Shown here: positions 1 through 8,362 of the stretch, piece by piece
How positions within the stretch are numbered: position 1 is the stretch's first letter
Layout: each line of letters starts with the position of its first letter
From: Paractinoplanes deccanensis
Lineage (GTDB): Bacteria; Actinomycetota; Actinomycetes; Mycobacteriales; Micromonosporaceae
Assembly: GCF_016862115.1 (NCBI RefSeq)
Contig: NZ_BOMI01000107.1
Coordinates: forward strand, 1 to 64,000
Direction: 5' to 3'
Length of the DNA stretch: 64,000 bases
Program-made: the position numbers and the translations under genes
The notes under the pieces: generated by a model
The model's database searches: none
Told to the model about the DNA's origin: nothing
What the model saw: only the letters and a program-made list of their open reading frames with translations

Positions 1-177
1 TCCCTGCCGACCACGCACACGGGCAACGCCAACCGCCGGCCGGCCCATCACACGGACGCGGCCGAGGGAACCCGGCCGACCCCACATCCGGGCGACGCCA
101 CGGGAGGCCGCTCGGCCCACGATCGAGCCGACCCGCGCCCCGCGACCGGTGATCCCGTTCGGAGCGGGAAGAGCCGG

Positions 178-594
178 GTGGCCCGAAGACCCGAGGGCAC
201 CACGCAGGAGCGGCCGGCTCGGCTTCCGGGCGCGGGCGCGAAGAAGCCGTCGCGCGGCCTGCGGGCGTCGAGCCGGCGCGGGCGGGCCGTGCCGGCGTTC
301 TCGGGCGGGCGGGCCGCGCCGGCGTTGGCCGGGGAGGACGGCGGCGAGTGGCTGGCGATGCCGCGGGCGGTGGTGGGCGAGGGTGTCCACTTCATGCTGC
401 GGGTGCGGGACGACACGATGGCCGGTGCCGCCGTCCGGTCGGGAGATCTGGTGGTCGTGCGGCGGCAGCCGAGCGCCGAGGCCGGTGACATCGTCGCGGC
501 GATGGTGGAGGGAGAGACAGTGGTGCGGATCGTGCAAGCGGGCGACGACGCCGTGGTCCTCGGCCGGGTGGTCGCGGTCCTGCGGCAGCTGTGA
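178..594 (+). CDS. LexA-type S24 domain protein lacking the catalytic dyad
   Basis: Residues 68-138 align with the C-terminal S24 (LexA/UmuD/signal-peptidase fold) domain: HFMLRVRDDTM, then RSGDLVVVRRQP, GDIVAAM and a final LGRVVAVLRQL typical of the LexA C-terminus. In LexA the motif is GDSM with a nucleophilic Ser and a later Lys; here the positions are Thr80 and Arg117, so self-cleavage is doubtful. No helix-turn-helix precedes it; the first 60 residues are Arg/Pro/Ala-rich. The GTG start follows a GGGAAG stretch, but the same frame is open back to base 1, so the true start (and a DNA-binding domain) could lie outside the window. The stop overlaps the next ATG by one base, so the two are probably co-transcribed. 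Likely a non-cleaving LexA paralogue; target unknown. Confidence 0.75.
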   Translation: MARRPEGTTQERPARLPGAGAKKPSRGLRASSRRGRAVPAFSGGRAAPALAGEDGGEWLAMPRAVVGEGVHFMLRVRDDTMAGAAVRSGDLVVVRRQPSAEAGDIVAAMVEGETVVRIVQAGDDAVVLGRVVAVLRQL

Positions 595-1481
595 TGACGC
601 TACCGGCGGACAGCCATGTCCACAGCGAATGGTCGTGGGATGCGCCCCTCGGCGACATGGCGGCGACCTGCGAGCGCGCGGTGCGGCTCGGGCTGCCGGC
701 GATCGCCTTCACCGAGCACCTCGACCACACGGTGTGGCAGATCGCGCTCGACGGGCCGTACGCCTCGGACCATCTCACCGCGACCGCCGGCCCGGACGGC
801 GTGCTCACGCCGCCGCCGTTCGACGCCGCCGGCTATCTCGAGGCGATCGAGCGGTGCCGTGCCCGCTTCCCCGGTCTGCGGATCCTCAGTGGAGTGGAGA
901 TCGGCGAGCCGCACCACCATGCCGCCGCCTGCGCGCGCGTGCTCGCCGCCGGACGCTTCGAGCGGGTGCTCGGCTCGTTGCACACGCTGCCCGACCGCGG
1001 CGGCTACGCCGAGCCGTGGGGCATCTACCCTCACCGCGACCCGGCCGAGGTGATGCGCGAATACCTGGCCGCCGTCGCCACCATGGTCGCCACCGACGCG
1101 CCGTTCACGGTGCTCGCCCACATCGACTACGCCGTCCGCTCCTGGCCGGGCCGCCAAGGACCCGCGCCGTTCGAGCCCGGTGCGCCCGGAAACACGGCGG
1201 GCCACTTCGACCCTGCTGAGTTCGAGGAAGAGTTCCGCCATGCGCTGCGGGCGACCGCCGAGTCCGGCCGGGCGCTGGAGATCAATACGCGGATCCCGCT
1301 GCACGACACGATTCTGCGGTGGTGGCGCGAGGAGGGCGGCGACGCCGTCACCTTCGGCAGCGACGCCCACCTGCCCGAGCTGGTCGGCCACGGCTTCGCC
1401 GACGCGGCCCGGATGGCCGAGGCCCACGGCTTCCGGCCCGGACGCAACCCCTACGACCTGTGGGGCCGGGGCCCGAGGTGA
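594..1481 (+). CDS. PHP-domain phosphoesterase, histidinol-phosphatase-like
   Basis: A 295-residue PHP-superfamily metal hydrolase. Visible metal-ligand motifs are DSHVHSEWSW near the N-terminus, FTEHLDH, GVEIGEPHHH, GSLHTL, LAHIDY and, near the C-terminus, FGSDAHLPELVG; these are the His/Asp/Glu clusters that hold the trinuclear metal centre in PHP phosphatases. The length matches HisK-type histidinol phosphatase, but no other histidine-biosynthesis gene is nearby, so the substrate is unproven and a general phosphoester or nucleotide substrate is possible. The start is the ATG that overlaps the upstream stop (TGATG); a GTG three bases earlier is equivalent. It overlaps or nearly abuts the HAD hydrolase downstream. 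Confidence 0.85.
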   Translation: MTLPADSHVHSEWSWDAPLGDMAATCERAVRLGLPAIAFTEHLDHTVWQIALDGPYASDHLTATAGPDGVLTPPPFDAAGYLEAIERCRARFPGLRILSGVEIGEPHHHAAACARVLAAGRFERVLGSLHTLPDRGGYAEPWGIYPHRDPAEVMREYLAAVATMVATDAPFTVLAHIDYAVRSWPGRQGPAPFEPGAPGNTAGHFDPAEFEEEFRHALRATAESGRALEINTRIPLHDTILRWWREEGGDAVTFGSDAHLPELVGHGFADAARMAEAHGFRPGRNPYDLWGRGPR

Positions 1482-1507
1482 CCGCTGCGCCTTCGGAGGG
1501 TCCACGG

Positions 1508-2125
1508 GTGATCGACACGCTGCTGCTCGACGTCGACGGGGTTCTCCAGTTCCCGCGGCCGCGGTTCGTCGCGGACATCGAGCGGGACTACCGGTGGGCC
1601 GCCGGCTTTCTCGCGTTCCAGCGGGAGCTGCTGCGGGACCCGGCGGAGGCCCGGTCCCTCGTCGGCGACGGCGACCTGATGAGCGTCGTGGAGCGGTTGT
1701 TGCCACGGCACGTGAGCGGGTTGTCGGCGCGGGAGTTCCTCGATCGCTGGCTGGCCGAGAACATCGAGGTCAACCAGGATCTGCTCGACCTGCTTCCGGC
1801 GGTCGAGGTCGCGCAGATCTACCTGGCCACCAACCAGGAAGCGTTGCGCGGTCGGCGCGTCAAGCAGCTCTACGCGGGACGGCCGGGCGTGACCGGCGTC
1901 CTGATCTCGCACGAGCTCGGCCACCGGAAACCACACCGCACCTTCTTCGACGCCGTCCTGGCGCGCGTGGCCCGGCGCCCGCAGGAGTGCCTCTTCGTCG
2001 ATGACAAGCCCGCCTATGTCGCCGGCGCGGCCGATGTCGGCATCACCGGCCTCCTTTATCGGGACAACGCGCGGTTCGTCGCGGCGCTCAAGTCCTACGG
2101 ACTGCTGGGGCCGGGCCACGCCTGA
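1508..2125 (+). CDS. HAD-superfamily hydrolase
   Basis: A haloacid dehalogenase-like hydrolase of 205 residues. Motif I is LLLDVDGVLQF (Asp nucleophile and general acid), motif II is LATNQE, motif III the Lys in GHRKPHRTF, and motif IV LFVDDKPAYV, so the full catalytic set is present; the helical cap lies between motif I and II as in the subfamily I phosphatases. The GTG at 1508 is chosen because GGAGGG lies seven bases upstream; a GTG at 1478 overlapping the PHP stop would add ten residues. It follows the PHP gene in the same operon and converges with the flavin oxidoreductase with a two-base gap. Substrate unknown. Confidence 0.83.
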   Translation: MIDTLLLDVDGVLQFPRPRFVADIERDYRWAAGFLAFQRELLRDPAEARSLVGDGDLMSVVERLLPRHVSGLSAREFLDRWLAENIEVNQDLLDLLPAVEVAQIYLATNQEALRGRRVKQLYAGRPGVTGVLISHELGHRKPHRTFFDAVLARVARRPQECLFVDDKPAYVAGAADVGITGLLYRDNARFVAALKSYGLLGPGHA

Positions 2126-2127
2126 GG

Positions 2128-3153
2128 TCAGCCCGCGGCGGTCCAGCCGAAGGCCGGGGCGATGTGCTTGGTGATGGTCTCCAGGATGCGGGCGTTGTAG
2201 GCGACCCCCAGCTGGTTCGGCACGGTGAACAGGACGGTGTCGGCCGCCTGGACGGCGGCGTCGGCGGCCAGTTCCCCGGCGATGCGGTCCGGCTCGCCGG
2301 CGTAGGTGCGGCCGAAGCGGGAGCGGACGCCCTCGAGCAGGCCGATCTGGTCCTGCTGGTCCTGGTTGCCGAAGTAGACGCGGTCGATCTCCTCGGTGAT
2401 GGGCAGGACGCTGCGTGAGATCGACACGCGGGGCTCGCGGGTGTGGCCGGCTGCCTCCCACGCCTCGCGGTAGAGCCGGATCTGCTCGGCCTGGAGCTGG
2501 TCGAACGGCACGCCCGTGTCCTCCGACAGCAGGGTCGAGCTTTGCAGGTTGAGGCCGAGCTGGGCGGCCCACTGCGCGGTCGCCCGGGTGCCAGCGCCCC
2601 ACCAGATGCGCTCGCGCAGGCCGGGGGACTGGGGCTGGACGGCCAGGCCGCCGCTGATGCCGCCGGTGCGGGCCGGGTCGGTGCGGGCCACCGCCTCGCC
2701 GGAGATGGCGGACAGGAAGAACTCGGTCTTCGAGCGGGCGAGATCCGCCGCGGTGGTGCCCTCGGGCGGGATGTAGCCGAACTCGTGGGCGCCGTTCAGC
2801 GCGGTCTCCGGGGATCCGCGGGAGACGCCCAGCTGGAGGCGGCCGCCGCTGATCAGGTCGGCCGCGGCGGCCTCCTCGGCCATGTAGAGCGGGTTCTCGT
2901 AGCGCATGTCGATGACGCCGGTGCCGATCTCGATGCGGGAGGTGCGGGCGCCGATCGCGGCCAGCAGCGGGAACGGGGACGCCAGCTGGCGCTCGAAGTG
3001 ATGCACGCGGACGAACGCGCCGTTGACGCCGAGCTCCTCGGCGGCCTCGGCCAGTTCGATGGTCTGCAGCAGGGCGTCGGCGGCGGTGCGGGTCCGCGAT
3101 CCGGCGGCGTCGCGCCAGTGCCCGAAGGACAGGAAACCGATCTTCTTGGTCAC
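2128..3153 (-). CDS. LLM-class (luciferase-like) flavin-dependent oxidoreductase
   Basis: A luciferase-like TIM-barrel monooxygenase/oxidoreductase, 341 residues from the GTG chosen. It starts KKIGFLSFGHW, then shows the usual LLM pattern: a substrate-side VRVHHFERQLASPFPLLA, IEIGTGVIDMRYENPLYMAEEAA and GGRLQLGVSRGSPE, a conserved phosphate-binding segment. The enzyme would use FMN or F420; actinobacteria use F420 widely, but nothing here decides. An ATG at 3198 would add 15 residues with no family similarity, so the internal GTG giving the usual LLM N-terminus is preferred. It is a single gene, divergent from the secreted DUF4142 gene. Substrate unknown. Confidence 0.85.
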   Translation of the reverse strand: MTKKIGFLSFGHWRDAAGSRTRTAADALLQTIELAEAAEELGVNGAFVRVHHFERQLASPFPLLAAIGARTSRIEIGTGVIDMRYENPLYMAEEAAAADLISGGRLQLGVSRGSPETALNGAHEFGYIPPEGTTAADLARSKTEFFLSAISGEAVARTDPARTGGISGGLAVQPQSPGLRERIWWGAGTRATAQWAAQLGLNLQSSTLLSEDTGVPFDQLQAEQIRLYREAWEAAGHTREPRVSISRSVLPITEEIDRVYFGNQDQQDQIGLLEGVRSRFGRTYAGEPDRIAGELAADAAVQAADTVLFTVPNQLGVAYNARILETITKHIAPAFGWTAAG

Positions 3154-3254
3154 GCCCGGTGCCAACCTTGCGGGCCGTCTGGCTATTTCCGTACGCATGA
3201 AGCGCCGCGAAACGGGAATATCGGCGTGCTGTCTACACGCCCGAAAGGACCGAA

Positions 3255-3791
3255 ATGTTCAGAACTTTGACCGCGCTGGCGGCCGTGGGTGCCCTGCTCG
3301 TACCCGCCCAGCCGGTGCACGCCGCACCGTCGTCGGCCGCGGTGGCGAGCCGCCCCAGCCTCCAGGATCAGGCCTTCCTGATCGCGGCCCACGAGTCGCA
3401 CCTGTTCGAGATCGCCGGGGGCCGGATCGCCCAGCGGCGGGGCCTCACCCAGGCGGTGAACGCCCTGGGCTCCCGCTTCATCCGCGACCACACCGTGATG
3501 GACCGCGCCCTCACCGCCACCGCCGCCGAGCTGGGCGTCGCGCTGCCGAACCAGCCGAACGCCGCACAGCGTGCCCGGCTGGCCCAGTACGAGGAGTACG
3601 ACGCGGACCGCTTCGACATCGTCTTCGTCCTCACCCAGCTGCTCGGCCACCAGGCCGCCGTCGCCGACGGCAAGCGCGAGGTCCGGGAGGGCTCCGACCC
3701 GCGCGTGATCAAACTCGCCCGCGACGCCGCGCCGACGATCACCGCGCACCACCACCAGCTGATCGCCGCGCGCCTGGCCCTTCAGCCCTGA
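3255..3791 (+). CDS. secreted DUF4142 domain protein
   Basis: 178 residues with a Sec signal peptide (MFRTLTALAAVGALLVPAQ, predicted cleavage after HAA near residue 24), then an all-helical DUF4142 domain with conserved HESHLFEIAGG, SRFIRDHTVMD and a final AHHHQLI. DUF4142 proteins resemble ferritin-like four-helix bundles and are exported; biochemical function is not known. AAAGGA lies five bases before the ATG. The 3' end overlaps the convergent chemoreceptor gene by ten bases. Confidence 0.85.
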   Translation: MFRTLTALAAVGALLVPAQPVHAAPSSAAVASRPSLQDQAFLIAAHESHLFEIAGGRIAQRRGLTQAVNALGSRFIRDHTVMDRALTATAAELGVALPNQPNAAQRARLAQYEEYDADRFDIVFVLTQLLGHQAAVADGKREVREGSDPRVIKLARDAAPTITAHHHQLIAARLALQP

Positions 3792-5410
3792 CGTACCGCC
3801 TTGATCTGGAACTGCTCGACGATCTCCTGAAGCTCGCGGGACATGGCCTCCAGGTGCTCCGCCGTCTGCTGGGCCTCGGCCACGCCCTCGGCGGTCACCT
3901 GGGCCGAGCCTGCGACGCCGGAGACACCCTCGGCGATCTCGCCGGAGCCGGTCGCGGCCTCGGTGATGTTGCGGCCCATCTCCGCGGTCGTCGCGGTCTG
4001 CTCCTCGACGGCCGCGGCGATGGTCGTCGAGTGCTCGTTCACCTCGCCGATGATCCCGGTGATCCGGTCGATCGCGCCGATCGCGGCGGTGGTGTCCTGC
4101 TGGATGGCCTGCACCCGGGCGGCGATCGACTCGGTCGCCTTCGCGGTCTCCTGTGCCAGGTCCTTGACCTCGGAGGCGACCACCGCGAAGCCCTTGCCCG
4201 CCTCGCCGGCGCGGGCCGCCTCGATGGTCGCGTTCAGCGCGAGCAGGTTGGTCTGCTCCGCGATCGAGGTGATCAGCTTGACCACCTCGCCGATCTCCGC
4301 GCTGGAGCGGCCGAGCTTGCCGATGGTCTCGCCGGCCTGACGGGCGCTGTCCACGCCGGTGGCCGCGACCCCGGCCGCCTGGCTGGCGCTGCCGGAGATC
4401 TCGCGGATGGCCGCGTTCATCTCCTCGGTGCCCGCGGCGACGGTCTGCACGCTGAGCGAGACCTCCTCGGCGGCCGAGGCGACCCGATCGGACTGGTCCG
4501 ACGCGCCCGCCGCCGCCTCCGCGATGCGCCCGGAGGCGGCGGTGAGCTCGTGCGAGGCGCCGGCGAGCGTACGGCTGTGGTCGCTGATCCGGTTGAACGT
4601 GTCGAGCAGGACCTCCAGGGTCCGGTTCATCGCGCAGCCCATGGTGGCCAGCTCGTCGCGGCCGCCCTCCGGTGCCCGTACCGTCAGGTCCTTGCCCGCC
4701 ACCGACCGCAGGGTGGCGACGGTGGCGCCGAGCGGCCGGGTGATGCTGCGGGTCACCACGAAGGCGAGCAGCGCGGCGAGGGCGAGCGCCAGGATGCCGG
4801 CCACGACCATGAAGGTGCGGGCGGTGTTCGCCGCGGCGGTCGCCTCCGCCTGCGCGTCGGCGGCCGCGGTGGTGGTCAGCGCCGTCAGTTCGTCGATCGC
4901 GGAGATGATCTCGTCCATCAGCTCCAGCGCTCTGCCCGACACCAGGTCGTTGGCCTGGTTCGCGGCGCTCGCCGTTCCCTGGCGGTAGAGCGCGATGACC
5001 TGCTCGTCGACCTCCATGAACTCGCCGAAGGCCTGCTCGGCCGCGGCCACGGCTCCCTGCTCGGGGTCGCTGAGATGGTCCGCCCGCAGCGTCGCCAGGT
5101 CCTCCTCGAAGGCCGCGGTGGACGCGAGGAAGTTCTTGCGCTGCCCGACGGTGTCCGACGTGGCGTTCTCGACCCCGCGCAGGGTGTCGAACGCGTATCC
5201 GGTCTGCCAGCCGTTGAAGTCGGCCGTGCGGAACTTCGCGGTCTGCGCGTCGGCGCGCATGTCCGCGGCCTCGGCGAGGGTCTCGGTCGCGTGCTCGGCG
5301 GAGTTCTGCCCCCACAGGCCGATCGCCAGCGCGATCACCATGCAGACGCAGACCCCGGTGAAGGCGGCGCCGAGCCGTACGCCGATCTTGATGTTGGCCA
5401 GCATGCCCAT
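3782..5410 (-). CDS. methyl-accepting chemotaxis protein
   Basis: A 542-residue transmembrane chemoreceptor. There is an N-terminal membrane helix at about residues 10-33, a periplasmic/extracellular four-helix-type sensor (about 35-195), a second membrane helix around 200-222, a HAMP linker (ITRPLGATVATLRSVAGKDL), then a long cytoplasmic coiled-coil with the near-invariant hairpin tip EQTNLLALNATIEAARAGE, which binds CheA/CheW. Ligand unknown. Two starts, ATG 5410 and ATG 5404, are possible. It lies eleven bases behind a second MCP gene in the same orientation, so both are probably one transcript. Presence of chemoreceptors argues for a motile life stage such as zoospores. Confidence 0.92.
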   Translation of the reverse strand: MGMLANIKIGVRLGAAFTGVCVCMVIALAIGLWGQNSAEHATETLAEAADMRADAQTAKFRTADFNGWQTGYAFDTLRGVENATSDTVGQRKNFLASTAAFEEDLATLRADHLSDPEQGAVAAAEQAFGEFMEVDEQVIALYRQGTASAANQANDLVSGRALELMDEIISAIDELTALTTTAAADAQAEATAAANTARTFMVVAGILALALAALLAFVVTRSITRPLGATVATLRSVAGKDLTVRAPEGGRDELATMGCAMNRTLEVLLDTFNRISDHSRTLAGASHELTAASGRIAEAAAGASDQSDRVASAAEEVSLSVQTVAAGTEEMNAAIREISGSASQAAGVAATGVDSARQAGETIGKLGRSSAEIGEVVKLITSIAEQTNLLALNATIEAARAGEAGKGFAVVASEVKDLAQETAKATESIAARVQAIQQDTTAAIGAIDRITGIIGEVNEHSTTIAAAVEEQTATTAEMGRNITEAATGSGEIAEGVSGVAGSAQVTAEGVAEAQQTAEHLEAMSRELQEIVEQFQIKAVRQG

Positions 5411-5421
5411 CGATGAGCCTC

Positions 5422-7065
5422 TCAGACGCGGAAGCGAGCAACCACCGAGCGGAGCTCGTCGGAAACGCGGGACAGCTCGGTCACCGACGCGTCGGCCTCG
5501 GTGAGCGCGCTGGTCTGTGCCTGCACCGCCTCGGCCACCACGTTGATGTTGCCCGCGATGGCGGAGCTGCCGCCTGCGGCGTCGCCGATGCTCCGGCTCA
5601 TCTCGTTGGTGGTGGCCGTCTGCTCCTCGACCGCCGAGGCGATGGTGACCTGGTAGTCGTTGATCTCGGAGATGATCCGGGAGATCTCGCCGATCGCGTC
5701 GACCGCGCTGGAGGTGTCCTCCTGGATCGTCTCGACCCGGCGGGAGATGTCCTCGGTCGCCTTCGCGGTCTCCTGTGCCAGGTCCTTGACCTCGGTCGCC
5801 ACCACGGCGAAGCCCTTGCCGGCCTCGCCGGCGCGGGCCGCCTCGATGGTGGCGTTGAGGGCCAGCAGGTTCGTCTGCTCGGCGATCTGGGTGATCACCT
5901 TGACCACGTTGCCGATCTCCTCGGACGAGGTGCCGAGCTTCGCGACGGTGTCGTTGGTGTTCTGCGCGACCCCGACCGCCCGGGAGGCGACCTGGGCGGC
6001 GTTGTTGGCGTTCTCGGCGATCTCGCGGATCGAGACGCCCATCTGCTCGCTGCCGGCGGCCACCGACTGCACGCTCGTCGACACGTCGCCGGCGCTGTCG
6101 GCCACGACGTTGGCCTGGTCGGCGGCGGCGCGGGCGCCCTCGGCCAGCCGGGTGCTGATGTCCGCGAGCCGCCGGGTGCCGTCGCCGAGCGTGGCCGCGC
6201 CGTGGTTGAGGGCGTCGACGGTGGTGCGCAGGCCGTCGCGGGCGCGGTTCACCGCGTACGCCATGGCGCCGAGCTCGTCGTGCGAGCGCACCTCGGCGGG
6301 GACCGTGAGGTCGCCCTCGGCCACCGCCTCCAGCGCGGACGAGACGGTCGCGAGCTGCGGCCGGATCAGGCGGATCACGCCGACGCAGACCAGGAAGGCG
6401 AGCACCAGGCCGATCGCCAGGCCGATCAGGGTCACGGTGCGGGCGCTCTTGTAGGCGGCCTCGCCGGCCGTCGCCATCGCGTCGGACTCGGCGTCCTCGG
6501 TCTCCTGGAGCTTGACGATGTCGTCGGACATCGTCTGCTCGATCTCGGCGAACGCCTTGAGGCTGTCCGCGGGGTCGGGCGTCTCGTACTGCGCGGGCAG
6601 GGCCACGCCGAACAGCGCGTAGTCGCGCAGGGCCCGGTAGTGGTCCATCGCCTCGGTGAACTCGGTGACCACGGCGGTGCGGGAGGCGGAGCCGGCGGTG
6701 ATCGAGCTGTATTCGGTGAGGGCGTCGTCGACAGTGCCGTCGGCCGTCTCGATCGCCGTCCGGGCCGTGGTCCGGGCCGCGTCGGTGGTCGCGATCTCGT
6801 AGAGGACCATGCCGCGGAACATCTGCGCGATGCCGCCGCGGATGTTGGCGACCTGCTGGAGGCTGTCGACGTGCTGGGCCTTCATGAGCTTGAGGTCGTC
6901 ACCGAGCGTGGCCATCCGGTTGATCGACACGATGGCCACGCCGACGGCGACGACGGCCATGCAGACGGCGGCGGCGATGGTCTTGGCGAGCAGGCTGCGG
7001 TCCGCGAAGAACGCGGTGAGCGGCTTGCGCTCGATCGTGGTCGCGAATCCGCCGCGGTCGCGCAT
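5422..7065 (-). CDS. methyl-accepting chemotaxis protein
   Basis: A second chemoreceptor, 547 residues from the ATG at 7065, which is preceded at five bases by AAGGGGG; an ATG at 7140 extends the frame but has no such site. It has a membrane helix near residues 25-48, a helical sensor domain (about 50-230), a second membrane helix (LIGLAIGLVLAFLVCVGVI), HAMP, and a signalling domain with the same EQTNLLALNATIEAARAGE tip as its neighbour. The sensor halves of the two receptors are not similar in detail, while the signalling halves are nearly alike, suggesting duplication followed by sensor divergence. It is divergent from glnII. Confidence 0.92.
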   Translation of the reverse strand: MRDRGGFATTIERKPLTAFFADRSLLAKTIAAAVCMAVVAVGVAIVSINRMATLGDDLKLMKAQHVDSLQQVANIRGGIAQMFRGMVLYEIATTDAARTTARTAIETADGTVDDALTEYSSITAGSASRTAVVTEFTEAMDHYRALRDYALFGVALPAQYETPDPADSLKAFAEIEQTMSDDIVKLQETEDAESDAMATAGEAAYKSARTVTLIGLAIGLVLAFLVCVGVIRLIRPQLATVSSALEAVAEGDLTVPAEVRSHDELGAMAYAVNRARDGLRTTVDALNHGAATLGDGTRRLADISTRLAEGARAAADQANVVADSAGDVSTSVQSVAAGSEQMGVSIREIAENANNAAQVASRAVGVAQNTNDTVAKLGTSSEEIGNVVKVITQIAEQTNLLALNATIEAARAGEAGKGFAVVATEVKDLAQETAKATEDISRRVETIQEDTSSAVDAIGEISRIISEINDYQVTIASAVEEQTATTNEMSRSIGDAAGGSSAIAGNINVVAEAVQAQTSALTEADASVTELSRVSDELRSVVARFRV

Positions 7066-7176
7066 CGCATCCCCCTTCAGGACCGGGACCGTAGGCCCAA
7101 CGGTAGAACGAGGCTCACTAATAGGGGCGAACTTCGGCAAATCGCCTGCATCGGACGCCGAGCCGCGATACGCACC

Positions 7177-7258
7177 GTTATTACCGCACTGTTAACGCGG
7201 ACGGTGTTGATCCTCTCACCGTCGGAACGCGCTCCTGGTCATCAACCGTCGGTAGCAT
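7177..7258. promoter_or_regulatory. putative control region of glnII
   Basis: The 232 bp between the chemoreceptor and glnII holds GTTATTACC followed after seven bases by GTTAAC (7178-7196), which loosely resembles the paired half-sites bound by actinobacterial GlnR, and a TAGCAT (7253-7258) that could be the -10 of glnII. Both assignments are weak: the first differs from the GlnR consensus and no convincing -35 is present. Confidence 0.2.
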
Positions 7259-7297
7259 CGCCCGTCGTTCCCCCCATGTTTCCAAGGAGAGCGACTG

Positions 7298-8305
7298 ATG
7301 CCGTTCAAGGCTGAGTACATCTGGATCGACGGCACGGAGCCGACCGCCAAGCTCCGCTCCAAGACCAAGATCGTTGAGGACGGCGCCGAGCTGCCGATCT
7401 GGGGCTTCGACGGCTCCAGCACCAACCAGGCGCCCGGCGACAAGTCCGACTGCGTGCTCAAGCCCGTCTTCGTCTGCCCCGACCCGATCCGCGGCGGCGA
7501 CAACAAGCTGGTCCTCTGCGAGGTCCTGCTGATCGACGGCACCGCGCACCCGACCAACACCCGCGCCGCCTGCGCCGAGGTCGCCGAGAAGTTCGCCGAC
7601 CAGGAGCCGATCTTCGGCATCGAGCAGGAGTACACGTTCTTCCAGGACGGCCGCCCGCTCGGCTTCCCGCTCGGCGGCGGCTTCCCGGCCCCGCAGGGCG
7701 GCTACTACTGCGGCGTCGGCGCGGACGAGGTCTTCGGCCGCGACATCGTCGAGAAGCACATGGACCTGTGCCTGCAGGCGGGCCTGCACCTGTCCGGCAT
7801 CAACGCCGAGGTCATGCCCGGCCAGTGGGAGTTCCAGATCGGCCCGGTCGCCGCGCCGCAGGTCGCCGACGAGCTGTGGGTGGCCCGCTGGCTGCTCTAC
7901 CGCATCGCCGAGGACTTCGGCGTCAGCGCCACCCTCGACCCCAAGCCGGTCAAGGGCGACTGGAACGGCGCCGGCGCGCACACCAACTTCTCCACCAACG
8001 CCATGCGCTCCAACTACGACGCCATCATCACGGCGTGCGAGTCGCTGGGCAAGGACGGCAAGGTCGAGGAGCACATCGCCGGCTACGGCGCGGACATCCA
8101 GCACCGCCTCACCGGCATGCACGAGACCGCCCCGTGGAGCGAGTACAGCTACGGCGTCTCCGACCGCGGCGCCTCGGTGCGCATCCCGTGGCAGGTCGAG
8201 AAGGACGGCAAGGGCTACATCGAGGACCGTCGCCCGAACGCCAACTGCGACCCGTACGTCACCACCCGCCTGCTGATCAACACGATCTGCTCGGCGCTCG
8301 CCTGA
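7298..8305 (+). CDS. glnII: glutamine synthetase type II (eukaryotic type)
   Basis: Catalyses ATP-dependent ligation of ammonia to glutamate. At 335 residues it is the short, decameric GSII form rather than the roughly 470-residue GSI. Diagnostic segments are YIWIDGTEPTAKLRSKT, WGFDGSSTNQA, the glutamate-binding EQEYTFF, NAEVMPGQWEFQIGP and WNGAGAHTNFST. AAGGAG lies ten bases before the ATG. GSII occurs beside GSI in Streptomyces and related genera, where it is expressed mainly under nitrogen limitation. It is a single gene ending in a hairpin terminator, with an N-formylglutamate amidohydrolase just beyond. Confidence 0.96.
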   Translation: MPFKAEYIWIDGTEPTAKLRSKTKIVEDGAELPIWGFDGSSTNQAPGDKSDCVLKPVFVCPDPIRGGDNKLVLCEVLLIDGTAHPTNTRAACAEVAEKFADQEPIFGIEQEYTFFQDGRPLGFPLGGGFPAPQGGYYCGVGADEVFGRDIVEKHMDLCLQAGLHLSGINAEVMPGQWEFQIGPVAAPQVADELWVARWLLYRIAEDFGVSATLDPKPVKGDWNGAGAHTNFSTNAMRSNYDAIITACESLGKDGKVEEHIAGYGADIQHRLTGMHETAPWSEYSYGVSDRGASVRIPWQVEKDGKGYIEDRRPNANCDPYVTTRLLINTICSALA

Positions 8306-8315
8306 CGTAGCGTTG

Positions 8316-8345
8316 CGCCCGGGAGGCGGTGACGCTTCCCGGGCG
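8316..8345 (+). terminator. GC-rich hairpin after glnII
   Basis: CGCCCGGGA and TCCCGGGCG form a perfect nine-base-pair stem with a twelve-base loop. There is no T-tract, which is common for actinobacterial terminators. Confidence 0.6.
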
Positions 8346-8362
8346 TACGGGGGAGCAGGTAG

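Noticed and set aside
7178..7196. A firm GlnR box in front of glnII
   Set aside because: Only a weak match to the consensus; kept as a low-confidence note instead.
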